A stretch of 64,000 nucleotides of DNA, from positions 1-64,000 of the forward strand of contig JACKDV010000027.1 of NCBI GenBank assembly GCA_020633315.1, written 5' to 3'. This document shows positions 54,308 through 63,569 of this stretch, piece after piece. The position numbers and the translations under genes are program-made. The stretch's first letter is position 1, and the number at the start of each line of letters is the position of its first letter. Source of the DNA: Myxococcales bacterium. GTDB lineage: Bacteria > Myxococcota_A > Polyangia > Nannocystales > Nannocystaceae. Under the pieces are notes generated by a model. It was not told where the DNA came from. It searched no databases and worked only from the letters and a program-made list of their open reading frames with translations.

Positions 54308-54763
54308 TCAGCCTCCGGCGGCGGGCAGCGACCCGGCGAGGACCAGCGCGAACACGAAGGCGAAGACCGCGAAGCCTTCGACCACCGCCGCCGGGGCGAG
54401 GGACAGGCCGAAGATCTCCGGCTTGTTCTTCGACACGTTGATGGCCGCCGCGCAGGCCTGCCCCTGCCCGAAGGCGCTGAGCATCAGCGCGAGGCCCACC
54501 AGGGAGCCGATCGCGAAGATCCCCGGGGCGTTGCTCTGGTCGAGCGGGCGGTTGAGCGAGAGCATGACCACGATGCCGTAGATCGTCTGCGACGAGGGCA
54601 TCGCCGAGATCCCGATGTAGCGCCCGTGGCCGCTCTCGGTCTCGAGCAGCGCCCCGATCGCGGCCTGCCCGGCGCGCGTGCAGCCGACCACGCTCCCGAT
54701 CGCCCCGAGGGCGACCGGGGCGAACACCCCGACCCAGCCCAGCATTACGATGATGGCTTCCAT
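54308..54763 (-). CDS. atpK: V/A-type ATPase subunit K (proteolipid, four helices)
   Basis: 151 residues with four membrane helices, the duplicated 16-kDa form. Helix 4 carries the ion-binding Glu129 in PAAVVEGFAVFAF; helix 2 has Gln59 in PSSQTIYGIVVML instead of a second Glu; Gln100 and Gln102 occur in AFGQGQACAAA. This set (Gln in helix 2, Gln in helix 3, Glu in helix 4) resembles the Na+ site of Enterococcus NtpK. An AAGGAG site 8 bases before the ATG supports the start, which lies within the end of the I gene. Confidence 0.9.
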   Translation of the reverse strand: MEAIIVMLGWVGVFAPVALGAIGSVVGCTRAGQAAIGALLETESGHGRYIGISAMPSSQTIYGIVVMLSLNRPLDQSNAPGIFAIGSLVGLALMLSAFGQGQACAAAINVSKNKPEIFGLSLAPAAVVEGFAVFAFVFALVLAGSLPAAGG

Positions 54764-56520
54764 TGTTCGGTCTCCTTGCGCCGGAAGGCACGGAAGGGCT
54801 TGCCCTCGTCCTTGAGGCCCCAGTTGAAGAACTCGATGTAGTTGAGTCGCAGCCCGTGCACCACGCCGCTCATGAGCGCGAGCAGGAAGTTCAGCCCGTG
54901 CCCCACCACGAGCACCACCAGCGCGATCGCGAGGCCTCCGCCCCGGACCGCGCCCTTGCTCTGCATGGCCAGATCGTTGAACGCGGCCGCCAGCGAGCCC
55001 GAGGCGAGCCCGAGCGCGAACAGTCGCAGGTACGAGAGCACGTCGCCGAAGGCGTTGGTGAGACCGGTGAGCGCCAGCAGGCCGCGGACCAGCCGGGTGC
55101 CGAGGCCGACCCCCGTCGCGCTGAACAGCAGCACGCCGAGCGCCCCGACCCCCATGGCCACGAGACCCGCGGTGGCGTGGTCGGGCAGCGTGCCCGTGGC
55201 GGAGCCGACGGCCACCAGCCCCCCGAGGAGCACGAGGATCCAGCCCAGGGGCGCGAGGGAGGCGGTGCTGCGCAGGCGCCAGGCGTCGGCGGCGTTGGCC
55301 AGGGCCAGGTGGACCACGCCCAGCACGATCGACACCGCCATCATCGTGGAGGGATCGGCGGCGTCGAGGAGGCGCAGCCGGCCGAGCGTGCTCACGGGGG
55401 CGGGGATCACCCCGAAGTAGGAGCCGACCAGCACGCCGTAGACGACGGTCGCTCCCACCACGGTGCCGGCCACCAGCCGGGCGCCGGCGCCCAGCGAGCG
55501 CCACCACAGCGCGGCCAGCAGCGCCAGCACGAGGCCGTAGCCCGCGTCGGCGACGATCATCGCGAACATCAGGGCGAAGGAGAGCAGCACCACCATCGAG
55601 GGATCCCAGGTGAAGTAGCCCGGGGTCATGTAGAAGGTGACCAGCGACTGGGCCCCCGCGAGCCGCTCGCTGGGCGAGAAGAGGGTGGGGGGCGAGTCCT
55701 CGGGGCCGGGGTCGCGCACCAGCAGCGCCACGTCGAGCTCGGCGAGGGCGGTGCGCAGCTCCTGCTCGCGGGCGGCGGGGACCCACGCCGCGAGGGCGAA
55801 GAGCGGATCCTCGTCCACGGCGAGCAGCTCGGCGCCGCGTCGCGCGGCGGTGTCCTCGAGGCGAGCCAGGGCGCGCCCGAGCAGGCCGGCCCAGCGGGTG
55901 AGAGCGGCGCGCTCGCTCTGGATCTCCTCGATCTCGCCCTCGACCTCCTCGAGGCGCTCGACGAGCTTGGCCCGCGAGATGCCCCCCGTGTGCACCCGGG
56001 GCAGCGGCATGTCGGTCGGCTCCTCGGGGGTGACGACCACGAGGTAGGCGAAGCGATGGTCGCGGCGGATGATCTGCACGGGGAGGTGGGCCGGCACCCT
56101 CCCGAGCTGGTAGAGCGGGATCTGGTAGAACCACAGCCGCTGGCCGCCCATCTCGTCGACGGTGCCGAACTCGAAGTCGCCCCAGGGCTCGAGGTTGCGG
56201 ATCCGAACGGTGAGGAAGTCGCGCTCGTCCTCGAGCACGCGCAGGCGCTCCTTGAGCCGCAGCGCCTCGGCCTGGAGCGCCTCGGCGTCGAAGCCCTCCG
56301 CGCGCGTCCGGTGGCGACGCTGCCACGGCGACGCGAGCAGGAACGCGAGGGCCTGCCGTGCCTCGGGGGAGGGGCCGCCGCCCACCTCCCGCGGGAGCGC
56401 GTCCTCGGGGCGCAGGGGACGGAGGTGCAGGAACCCCAGATCCTGCAGCCGGGCCACGACGGCGGCCTTGTCCGCGGCCATCCCCAGCAGGGTCAGGTGG
56501 CGGAGGGGAACGATGCTCAC
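54745..56520 (-). CDS. atpI: V/A-type ATPase subunit I (membrane stator)
   Basis: 591 residues, counterpart of the F-type a subunit. The cytoplasmic half (about 1-310) has paired coiled coils (LQAEALRLKERLRVLEDERD; VERLEEVEGEIEEIQSERAA) that bind the peripheral stalk. The membrane half has about seven to eight helices; the ion path includes DVLSYLRLFALGLASGSLAA with the conserved Arg and GHGLNFLLALMSGVVHGLRL followed by NYIEFFNWG. The GTG start overlaps the D stop as GTGA. Confidence 0.93.
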   Translation of the reverse strand: MSIVPLRHLTLLGMAADKAAVVARLQDLGFLHLRPLRPEDALPREVGGGPSPEARQALAFLLASPWQRRHRTRAEGFDAEALQAEALRLKERLRVLEDERDFLTVRIRNLEPWGDFEFGTVDEMGGQRLWFYQIPLYQLGRVPAHLPVQIIRRDHRFAYLVVVTPEEPTDMPLPRVHTGGISRAKLVERLEEVEGEIEEIQSERAALTRWAGLLGRALARLEDTAARRGAELLAVDEDPLFALAAWVPAAREQELRTALAELDVALLVRDPGPEDSPPTLFSPSERLAGAQSLVTFYMTPGYFTWDPSMVVLLSFALMFAMIVADAGYGLVLALLAALWWRSLGAGARLVAGTVVGATVVYGVLVGSYFGVIPAPVSTLGRLRLLDAADPSTMMAVSIVLGVVHLALANAADAWRLRSTASLAPLGWILVLLGGLVAVGSATGTLPDHATAGLVAMGVGALGVLLFSATGVGLGTRLVRGLLALTGLTNAFGDVLSYLRLFALGLASGSLAAAFNDLAMQSKGAVRGGGLAIALVVLVVGHGLNFLLALMSGVVHGLRLNYIEFFNWGLKDEGKPFRAFRRKETEQWKPSS

Positions 56521-57119
56521 GGCACGAGCTCCCGGAGGCGCTTGCCCTTGGACAGCTTGGCCTGCACGACCGCCGCGCGCTCGGCCTCGCCGAGGTGGAG
56601 GCGGATCCGAGAGATCGATCGACGGGCCCGGGGGATGAGCACGCGCTCGAAGAGGTTGACCCGCTGGGTCACGCGGCGCACCGCGAGGTCGACCCGGCGC
56701 ATGCGCTCCTTGGCGATCCGCACCTCGAGCTCGAGCCGGCACGCGGACTGGAGCCGCTCCATGGTGATGTCCACCCAGAACGGCCGGGCGAGGGCCGAGT
56801 AGCGCCCGGTCTCGAAGCGCACCTCGGCGAGCCGCGGCAGCCGTACCGCCACCACGTTCTCCTCGCCGAGCTCGACCTCTGCCACCCGCACCAGGCCCGT
56901 GAGATCGACGGTGGCGTCGGCGAGCATGGGGAGCTCCTCGGCGATGTGGCGGCGGAGATCCTCGAGCTGGTCCTCGATGTCGTGCAGCCGGCTGCGCTCC
57001 TTGTCGCGCTGGACCGTGAGCTGGCGGCGCTTGAGGTCGAGCGAGGGCAGCAGGCGCTCGAGCAGCCGCAGCTGCTCTCGCTGGCGGCTGAGCTCGCCCT
57101 TGTTGAGCTTGACCCCCAT
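56517..57119 (-). CDS. atpD: V/A-type ATPase subunit D (central rotor)
   Basis: 200 residues with the classic start LNKGELSRQREQLRLLERLL and long N- and C-terminal helices (VQRDKERSRLHDIEDQLEDL; RVTQRVNLFERVLIPRARRS) that form the rotor coiled coil, plus the middle region VRLPRLAEVRFETGRYSALA. It corresponds to gamma of F-ATPases. Follows the B gene after 13 bases and overlaps the I gene (GTGA). Confidence 0.93.
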   Translation of the reverse strand: MGVKLNKGELSRQREQLRLLERLLPSLDLKRRQLTVQRDKERSRLHDIEDQLEDLRRHIAEELPMLADATVDLTGLVRVAEVELGEENVVAVRLPRLAEVRFETGRYSALARPFWVDITMERLQSACRLELEVRIAKERMRRVDLAVRRVTQRVNLFERVLIPRARRSISRIRLHLGEAERAAVVQAKLSKGKRLRELVP

Positions 57120-57132
57120 GGGACGCCGCCCT

Positions 57133-58482
57133 TCAGCCCGCCGCGGGGGCCGGGGCCTCGGCTCTCCGGGGGAAGTACTCGTCGACGAGCTGCTGCTTCA
57201 TCAGCAGCTCCCGCGGCTCGAAGCAGTCGGCCAGGGTGCGCCAGCACAGGTCGAGCGCGTCCGTGAGCGGGAGGGACACGTCGATGTCCATGAAGCGCTC
57301 GCGGAACAGCTCGCCGAAGCGCAGGAGCTTCTCGTCGAAGGCGGACAGCTCGAAGGCCATCGCCTGCTTCTTCTCGGCCTCGCGTGCCTCGGAGTACAGC
57401 CGGATCATCGTGTTCATGAGCTGCATGTGATCCTTGCGGGTCACCTTGCCGATCACGCGCTGCTTGAGCCGGGACAGCGAGCCGAAGGGGTCGATCATCT
57501 TGTCGTGGAGGTAGAACTGCCCCTCGGTGATGTAGCCGGTGTTGTCCGGCACGGGGTGGGTGACGTCGCCGCCCGGCATCGTGGTCACGGTGAGGATCGT
57601 GACCGAGCCGGCCCCCTTGAAGTCGCAGGCCTTCTCGTAGCGGCGGGCGAGCTGGGTGTAGAGGTCGCCCATGTAGCCGCGCAGCGCCGGGATCTGCTCG
57701 CGGGAGATGCCGAGCTCCTTGAGCGCGTCGGCGAAGGCGGTCATGTCGGTGAGCAGCACCAGGACCCGCTTGTTCTCCTCGACCGCGAGCTTCTCCGCGA
57801 CGGCGAGCGCCATGTCGGGAATCAGGATTCGCTCCGAGATCGGGTCGGAGGCCTGGTTGACGAACATCACGGTGCGGTGGGAGACGCCGCGCTCCTCGAA
57901 CGCCGAGCGGAAGAAGTGGAGGTCGTCGAAGATGAGACCCATGCCCCCGAACACGACCACGTCGGCGTCGGCCTGGAAGCCGATGCGGGCGAGCAGCGCG
58001 TTGTAGGGCTCGCCGGCGGTGGAGAAGATGGGGATCTTCTGGCTCTCCACCAGGCAGTTGAACAGGTCGATCATCGGCACCTCGGTCTCGATCATCCGCG
58101 TGGGCAGCGATCGCATGACCGGGTTGACGGTGGGCCCCGACAGCTCCACCTGCGGCTCGCCGGTGAGGTCCGGTCCGCCGTCGATGGGCTCGCCGGTCCC
58201 CCGGAAGGTGCGGCCCAGGATGTTCTGGGAGCAGGTCACCCGCATGGCGTGGCCGAGGAAGCGCACCCTCGCGTCGGAGGAGATGCCCATGCCGCCGCCG
58301 AAGACCTGGAGGCTGGCGAGCTCTCCGTCGAGCTCCACCACCACCCCCACCGAGCTCTCGCCGTCGACGTTGTGGACCAAGGCGGTCTCCCCCAGCGCCA
58401 CCCCCGGCGCCTGGACTCGAACCAGATCACCAATGATGTCGACGATCTGTGTGTGGCGCAGGAGCCGGGAGGACACGTCCAT
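57133..58482 (-). CDS. atpB: V/A-type ATPase subunit B (regulatory nucleotide-binding)
   Basis: 449 residues, first in the operon. As usual for B it lacks a normal P-loop (KIPIFSTAGEPYNALLARI). Signatures: IFDDLHFFRSAFEERG, VLVLLTDMTAFADALKEL, and TMPGGDVTHPVPDNTGYITE. It pairs with A in the A3B3 head. The operon reads B-D-I-K-E-C-A, whereas the common bacterial order is E-C-A-B-D-I-K; the same seven genes thus appear rotated. No F or G gene is present. Confidence 0.95.
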   Translation of the reverse strand: MDVSSRLLRHTQIVDIIGDLVRVQAPGVALGETALVHNVDGESSVGVVVELDGELASLQVFGGGMGISSDARVRFLGHAMRVTCSQNILGRTFRGTGEPIDGGPDLTGEPQVELSGPTVNPVMRSLPTRMIETEVPMIDLFNCLVESQKIPIFSTAGEPYNALLARIGFQADADVVVFGGMGLIFDDLHFFRSAFEERGVSHRTVMFVNQASDPISERILIPDMALAVAEKLAVEENKRVLVLLTDMTAFADALKELGISREQIPALRGYMGDLYTQLARRYEKACDFKGAGSVTILTVTTMPGGDVTHPVPDNTGYITEGQFYLHDKMIDPFGSLSRLKQRVIGKVTRKDHMQLMNTMIRLYSEAREAEKKQAMAFELSAFDEKLLRFGELFRERFMDIDVSLPLTDALDLCWRTLADCFEPRELLMKQQLVDEYFPRRAEAPAPAAG

Positions 58483-58569
58483 GGTGCGCTACCCCGCAGA
58501 GCCTACCCGGGGCCGCCGGCACCGGTCCAATGCAAATCCCGCGCGGCCACCGGGGCTCGCCGGCCGGGA

Positions 58570-59781
58570 TCACTCGTGGCGCAGGGCGTCGATCGGGTCG
58601 AGGTGGGCGGCCTTGCGGGCGGGGATGAAGCCGAAGGCCATGCCGATGGCGGCAGAGACCGCAAAGGCCACGATGACCACCTCCCAGGCGATCACCAAGG
58701 GCATCTCGAGCTCGCTGGCGGCGAGGTACGAGCCGACCAGGCCGAGCACGATCCCCACCGCTCCGCCGAGCACCGAGAGCACCGTGGCCTCCACCAGGAA
58801 CTGCAGCAGCACCTCGCGGGGGAGGGCCCCGATGGCGATCCTCACCCCGATCTCGCGGGTCCTCTCGGTCACCGAGACCAGCATGATGTTCATGATCCCG
58901 ATCCCGCCCACCACCAGGCTCACCGCCGCGATCGCGGCGAGCAGCGAGGTGAGGGTGGAGGTGGTGCCCTCGAGCGCCGAGGCCAGCTCCTGCATGTCGC
59001 GAACGAAGAAGTCGTCGTCGTCGAGGGGGCCCAGGCCCCGGCGCTGTCGCAGCAGCGACTCGAGCTCCTCCTTGACCCGCGCCGTGTCGTCGGCGCTCGC
59101 GGCCGAGACGAAGATGTCGGTGATGTCGTCGCTGCCGAGCAGGCGGCGCTGCACCGTGGCCAGCGGCGTCAGGATCATCGCGTCCTGGTCCTCGCCCATG
59201 GTCTCGCCCTTGTCGGAGAGCACCCCGATCACCAGGCAGCTCAGCCGACCGATGCGGAGCTGGGTGCCCAGCGGCTCGGCGGTGCCGTAGAGCTCCTCGA
59301 TGACGGTGGTCCCCACGATGCACACCGGGGCCGCCTCGCTGCGCTCCTGCTCGGTGAAGCTGCGCCCCCGCGAGATCGAGCGGCTGCGGACCTCCAGGTA
59401 GTCCTCGGTGGAGCCCACGATCGAGGTGGAGTAGTTGAGGTTGCCGTAGACCACGGTGGCGCTGGTGCTGGCGGCGGGGGCCACCGTCACCCCCCGCAGC
59501 TCGCGGGAGATGGCCTCGGCGTCGGCCCGCTCCAGCGAGCGGGCCGCGCTGCGGGTGCCCGCTGCCCCCCGTCGCCCGAAGCCGGCGCGGACGAACAGCA
59601 GGTTGGGCCCCATCTTGGAGATCTGCTCGGTGACGTTGCGCGTGGCCGACTGCCCCAGGTCGACCATGAGGATCACGCTGGCGACCCCGATCACCACGCC
59701 CAGGGCCGTGAGCGCCGAGCGCACGCCGTTGCGCCGGATGGCGCTCATCGCCAGCAAGAACGCGTTCCAGAGCATCTGCAT
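58570..59781 (-). CDS. MacB-type ABC export permease
   Basis: 403 residues: one N-terminal helix (VRSALTALGVVIGVASVILM, about 19-38), a large extracytoplasmic MacB_PCD domain (about 50-270), and three C-terminal helices (LLAAIAAVSLVVGGIGIMNI, then LGGAVGIVLGLVGSYLA, then VIVAFAVSAAIGMAFGFIPA) with the conserved ARKAAHLDPIDALRHE ending. MacB-type permeases transmit ATP-driven movement to a periplasmic adaptor; known substrates include macrolides, toxins and lipopeptides. It is the last gene of a three-gene operon and lacks the ATPase domain fused in true MacB. Confidence 0.92.
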   Translation of the reverse strand: MQMLWNAFLLAMSAIRRNGVRSALTALGVVIGVASVILMVDLGQSATRNVTEQISKMGPNLLFVRAGFGRRGAAGTRSAARSLERADAEAISRELRGVTVAPAASTSATVVYGNLNYSTSIVGSTEDYLEVRSRSISRGRSFTEQERSEAAPVCIVGTTVIEELYGTAEPLGTQLRIGRLSCLVIGVLSDKGETMGEDQDAMILTPLATVQRRLLGSDDITDIFVSAASADDTARVKEELESLLRQRRGLGPLDDDDFFVRDMQELASALEGTTSTLTSLLAAIAAVSLVVGGIGIMNIMLVSVTERTREIGVRIAIGALPREVLLQFLVEATVLSVLGGAVGIVLGLVGSYLAASELEMPLVIAWEVVIVAFAVSAAIGMAFGFIPARKAAHLDPIDALRHE

Positions 59782-59791
59782 GGCGTCGCTC

Positions 59792-60505
59792 CTAGAGCAC
59801 CTCGGCGGGGGGGCCGTCGGCCACGATGCGACCGTCGCGGAACACCAGCACCCGGGAGCCGTACACGGCCAGCTCGGGCTCGTGGGTGACCATGACGACG
59901 GTGATGCTCCGCTCGCGGTTGAGCGAGACGAGCAGCTCGATGATCTCGCGGCTGCGCTCCGTGTCGAGGTTGCCGGTGGGCTCGTCGGCGAAGAGCACCG
60001 CGGGCTCGCTGACCAGGGCGCGGGCGATGGCCACCCGCTGCTGCTGCCCGCCCGAGAGCTGGGCCGGGGTGTGATCGGCCCGGTCGGCCAGGCCCACGTC
60101 CTGCAGGGCCTGCTGCGCCCGGCGTCGGCGCTCCCGGGCTCGGACGCCGCGGTAGACCAGCGGCAGCGCCACGTTGTCGAGCGCGGTGGTGCGGGCCAGG
60201 AGGTTGAAGCTCTGGAACACGAAGCCGAGGTAGTGGCGGCGCAGGAGCGTCCGCTGGTTGCGGTCGAGGGCCCCCACGTCGACGCCCGCGAAGCGATACT
60301 CCCCGGCGGTGGGGGTGTCGAGGCAGCCGAGGATGTTCATGCAGGTGGACTTGCCCGAGCCGCTCGAGCCCATCACCATCACCAGCTCCCCGCGCTCGAT
60401 GACCAGGTCCACCCCGGCGAGCGCGGCGACCCGGGCCTCGCCGCGGCCGTAGACCTTCTGGGCGCCACGCAGCTCGATGAGTGGGGCGTGGTCATCGGTG
60501 CTCAC
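59792..60505 (-). CDS. MacB/LolD-type ABC ATPase
   Basis: 237 residues with all ABC motifs: Walker A GSSGSGKST, Q-loop FVFQSFNLL, signature LSGGQQQRVAIARAL, Walker B VLFADEPTGNLD and the switch His in VVMVTHEPEL. The GTG start overlaps the adaptor stop as GTGA, and the permease begins 10 bases after its own stop. It energises the adjacent permease and adaptor. Confidence 0.95.
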   Translation of the reverse strand: MSTDDHAPLIELRGAQKVYGRGEARVAALAGVDLVIERGELVMVMGSSGSGKSTCMNILGCLDTPTAGEYRFAGVDVGALDRNQRTLLRRHYLGFVFQSFNLLARTTALDNVALPLVYRGVRARERRRRAQQALQDVGLADRADHTPAQLSGGQQQRVAIARALVSEPAVLFADEPTGNLDTERSREIIELLVSLNRERSITVVMVTHEPELAVYGSRVLVFRDGRIVADGPPAEVL

Positions 60506-61836
60506 TGGCCGAGCTCCATGCCGACGATCACCTCGTCGCCTTCCTCCAGCTCGTCGGGCTCGATCTCGGTGAAGCGGCCGTCGCTGGCGCCCGTGCGCAC
60601 CCGGACCGGGGTGGGCTCGCCGTCCCGCAGCAGGTAGAGCTCCTGGGCGTCTTCGCCGGTGGGGCGGGTGGCCGCCTGGGCGCCCGTGGTCTTGCGGGTG
60701 CGGCGGGGCGGCATGGGCGGGGCGAGGGGGTTGTTGCTGCGGCCCGAGGATTCGGTGGCGGTCTGGGTCTTGGCGGGGTCGAAGCGCAGCGCCAGCATGG
60801 GCACCCGCAGCACCGCGGCGTGGCGCTCCACGAGGATCGTGGCGGTGGCGGTCATTCCCGGGCGCAGCCGCTGCCCGGCGTTGTCGACCGAGAGCACCGC
60901 GGTGTAGGTGACCACGGTGCTGCTCTCGGTGGCGGTGGGGGCCAGGTCCACGCGCTCGACCTTCGCGTCGAAGGAGCGCCCCGGCCAGGCGTCGACGGTG
61001 AAGGTGGCGGACTGCCCCGCCTGCACCCGGCCCACGTCGGCCTCGTCCACCCCCAGGTCCAGGCGCATCACCGAGAGATCCTCGGCCAGGGTGAACAGCT
61101 CGGGGGCCTGCAGCGAGGCCGCGATGGCGTTGCCGGGCTCCACGCTGCGGGTGAGCACGACGCCGTCGATGGGGGAGACGATGGTGGCCTTGCCGCGGTT
61201 GGTCTGGGCCTGCTCCACGCGGACCTTGGCCAGCGTACGCTCCGAGCGGGCCCGCGAGAGATCGGCCTTGGCCAGGTCGTAGCTGGACTGCGCCGCCTGC
61301 AGCTCCTCCTTGGAGACCAGGCCCTGGTCGAAGAGGGCCTCGTCGCGCTCCTTGGTGATCTTCGCTGCGTCCAGGGACGCGGAGGCGCGGCTGACCTCGA
61401 TCTTGGCGGTCGACAGCGAGCCCTTGGCCTCGGTCAGGGCGTTGTCGAGGCTGGCGGGGTCGAGGGTGGCGAGGACCTGCCCCTGGGTGACGCGATCGTT
61501 GACCTCGACCTCCACGGTGGCGATGCGCCCGGAGATCTCGCCCCCGACGCTGACCACTCGCTTGGCCTCGAGGGTGCCCGTGGCCTGCACGGTCTCGTCG
61601 ATGTCGCCGCGGTCGACCGCCACGGTCTCGTAGCGGGGCGCTGGCGGCGGGGCCGAGAGGTACGCCCGGAGCCCGAAGCCCGCGCCCACCAGGATCGCCA
61701 GCACCACCACCCAGCCGAGGACGCGACGCAGCCGCCTTCGGGGGTGGCTGCCGACCGCCTCCAGCACCGCCGCGGCGTCGAGGGCATCGGCGGGCGAGGC
61801 GACGGTGGGCACGGCGTTCTCGGACGGCATCTGCAT
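60502..61836 (-). CDS. MacA/HlyD-type periplasmic adaptor
   Basis: 444 residues: a cytoplasmic start, one membrane helix (VLGWVVVLAILVGAGFGL, about 39-56), a biotinyl-lipoyl-like domain (VQATGTLEAKRVVSVGGEIS), an alpha-helical hairpin (AKITKERDEALFDQGLVSKE; ELQAAQSSYDLAKADLSRAR) and barrel domains (IVSPIDGVVLTRSVEPGN; LRPGMTATATILVERHAAVL). A low-complexity Pro/Arg/Thr patch lies near residue 355. It bridges the ABC pump to an outer-membrane channel, which is not encoded here. Either of two nearby Met codons could be the start. Confidence 0.92.
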   Translation of the reverse strand: MQMPSENAVPTVASPADALDAAAVLEAVGSHPRRRLRRVLGWVVVLAILVGAGFGLRAYLSAPPPAPRYETVAVDRGDIDETVQATGTLEAKRVVSVGGEISGRIATVEVEVNDRVTQGQVLATLDPASLDNALTEAKGSLSTAKIEVSRASASLDAAKITKERDEALFDQGLVSKEELQAAQSSYDLAKADLSRARSERTLAKVRVEQAQTNRGKATIVSPIDGVVLTRSVEPGNAIAASLQAPELFTLAEDLSVMRLDLGVDEADVGRVQAGQSATFTVDAWPGRSFDAKVERVDLAPTATESSTVVTYTAVLSVDNAGQRLRPGMTATATILVERHAAVLRVPMLALRFDPAKTQTATESSGRSNNPLAPPMPPRRTRKTTGAQAATRPTGEDAQELYLLRDGEPTPVRVRTGASDGRFTEIEPDELEEGDEVIVGMELGQ

Positions 61837-62066
61837 CGCGGGGGACGAGTGGGTTCATACGCCGTCTCGTGGTCGTGGGCAGCGAAACGAATGCAAAGCC
61901 CACGTGAAGCCGGCCGCGGGTGACCGACCTCACCGCCCTCGCGCAAGGAATGCGGATCGCAGCGGCGCCTCGTGGGCTCGGCGTCCCTCTGCGACGCGCC
62001 CGCGCAGGCCCCGACGCCTCGGTGCCGAGCCGCAGCGATCGGATCGAGGCCGGAGCTCCGCCGGGA

Positions 62067-63137
62067 TCAGCCGGCGGGCGGGATGAAGTTCTCGCAGGAG
62101 CCCTCGATGAGCTCGAGGGCCTCCTGCAGCGGCGTGGAGTAGTCGGAGCCCGAGATGTCGGCCCAGTAGGAGTTGGGCGCGACGAGGTCGAGGAAGGCGT
62201 GGATGCGGGGCGCGTCGGTCTCCCCTCCGCCGGAGGCGGGCCCGGAGATCGCGACCGCGACGAGGTTCTCGGGGTGGCCGCCCTTGAGCCCGACGAGCAT
62301 GTCGTGGAAGTCGGACACCGGGGCGATCGACCCGGGCCCGCCGAACAGGGGCCAGTTGGTGGCGGTCATCCACACGCTCTGGTCGTCCTCGTCGGTGACC
62401 AGCACCAGCACCAGCAGGGCGTCGTCGCGAAGGAAGCCGAGGTTGTACTGCTCGGCGTCGGCGACCCGGTCGACGAGGGCCATCCGCGTGGCCTCGAGCG
62501 GCGCCTCGGAGCCGCCCTCGGGGATGCCGTTGAAGTCCTGGGCCTGGGGCAGCGAGGCGATGCAGGTGAACTGATCGCCGACGGCGGCCGCTCCCTCGCT
62601 GCCCTCGATCCACCGGCCCGTGGGGACGTCGCTGCAGGGGACGCGGCCCTCGTCGTGCTGCAGGCGGCCGAGGTAGCCGGGCCCGCACAGCGCTCCGAGC
62701 AGGCACATGGTCTCGTCCGTGATGTTCGAGGAGATCACGCCGATGCGGTAGTCGATGCCCTGCTGGGCCACGAGCGTGTCGTCGATGGTCTGGGCCATGC
62801 CGGGGAACGCCGCGGTCAGCTTGTCCTGGTTGTCGGACATCGAGCCCGAGTCGTCGATGACGAACAGCAGGTCGACCTTGTCGCAGCCCATGGTGACGCC
62901 GCCGGGGGAGTCGGGGTCCTCGAGGTCGAACTTGAAGCCGGTGTCCTCGTCGACCCCGTCGCTGCCCGAGCCCGTGCTCTGGCCCGTGCCCGCGGCGGTG
63001 GTGGGGCTGGAGGTCGCGTCGGAGGCGTTGGTGGTGCCCATGGTCGCGGTCGCAGCCGAGTCGAAGGGCGAGGGGCCGTCCGAGCCCGTGCATCCCGTGA
63101 CCATGATTCCCGCGATGACGAGGCGATTGCAGACCAT
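62067..63137 (-). CDS. VWA-domain lipoprotein
   Basis: 356 residues. Signal peptide MVCNRLVIAGIMVTGC; a Ser/Thr/Gly linker to about residue 72; VWA domain opening VDLLFVIDDSGSMSDNQDKL with an intact DxSxS MIDAS motif; then VLVLVLVTDEDDQSVW. Four Cys lie in the middle (CLLGALC, then CSD and CIA). It ends in GSCENFIPPAG. Probably a surface ligand-binding protein, like the VWA proteins at 14733 and 43315. Confidence 0.85.
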   Translation of the reverse strand: MVCNRLVIAGIMVTGCTGSDGPSPFDSAATATMGTTNASDATSSPTTAAGTGQSTGSGSDGVDEDTGFKFDLEDPDSPGGVTMGCDKVDLLFVIDDSGSMSDNQDKLTAAFPGMAQTIDDTLVAQQGIDYRIGVISSNITDETMCLLGALCGPGYLGRLQHDEGRVPCSDVPTGRWIEGSEGAAAVGDQFTCIASLPQAQDFNGIPEGGSEAPLEATRMALVDRVADAEQYNLGFLRDDALLVLVLVTDEDDQSVWMTATNWPLFGGPGSIAPVSDFHDMLVGLKGGHPENLVAVAISGPASGGGETDAPRIHAFLDLVAPNSYWADISGSDYSTPLQEALELIEGSCENFIPPAG

Positions 63138-63142
63138 GGCTC

Positions 63143-63148
63143 ACGATA
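63143..63148 (-). promoter_or_regulatory. -10-like box TATCGT
   Basis: TATCGT lies 5 bases before the ATG of the VWA gene. Confidence 0.45.
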
Positions 63149-63235
63149 GGCCGGCCGCGCGGACGCTGACAACCGAGGTCTCCACGATGCCGGTGCGGGG
63201 GCGTCGAGCGGGTCCGGTGGGGTGGCGCGCCCCTC

Positions 63236-63418
63236 GTGGGAGCGCGACCTTCGGACCTCGAGACGGTCGAGACGGCACGGGGCGAGCCGCTGGGGTGGAT
63301 CTACTTCGAGCAGCCGGGCGGTCGCATCGGTCGTCACTTCTACCCGATCAGCTGGACCGACGCCGGCAAGCTCGACTCCGTGGCGCGCTGGGCGGGCGTG
63401 GCGAGGAAGCGCCGCTGA
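63236..63418 (+). CDS. Small hypothetical protein
   Basis: 60 residues from a GTG start, with GWIYFEQPGGRIGRHFYPIS (an amphipathic beta stretch) and a basic end (GVARKRR). No signal peptide, no Shine-Dalgarno site, no known family. It is marginal, and could be the 3' part of a longer gene or a chance frame. Confidence 0.4.
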   Translation: MGARPSDLETVETARGEPLGWIYFEQPGGRIGRHFYPISWTDAGKLDSVARWAGVARKRR

Positions 63419-63569
63419 GCGCGAGCTCGGAGGCGGGCGCGCGCGAGCCGGGGTCGTCCGAAGAAATGCGTCGAACGTCGGGAACCGATCGTCGCCTCGG
63501 GTCAATCATCCTTCGAGGGCGCGGCGAGGCTCGCTTGGACTGGGAGCCCGCCCGCGCTCGGGATTGGAC

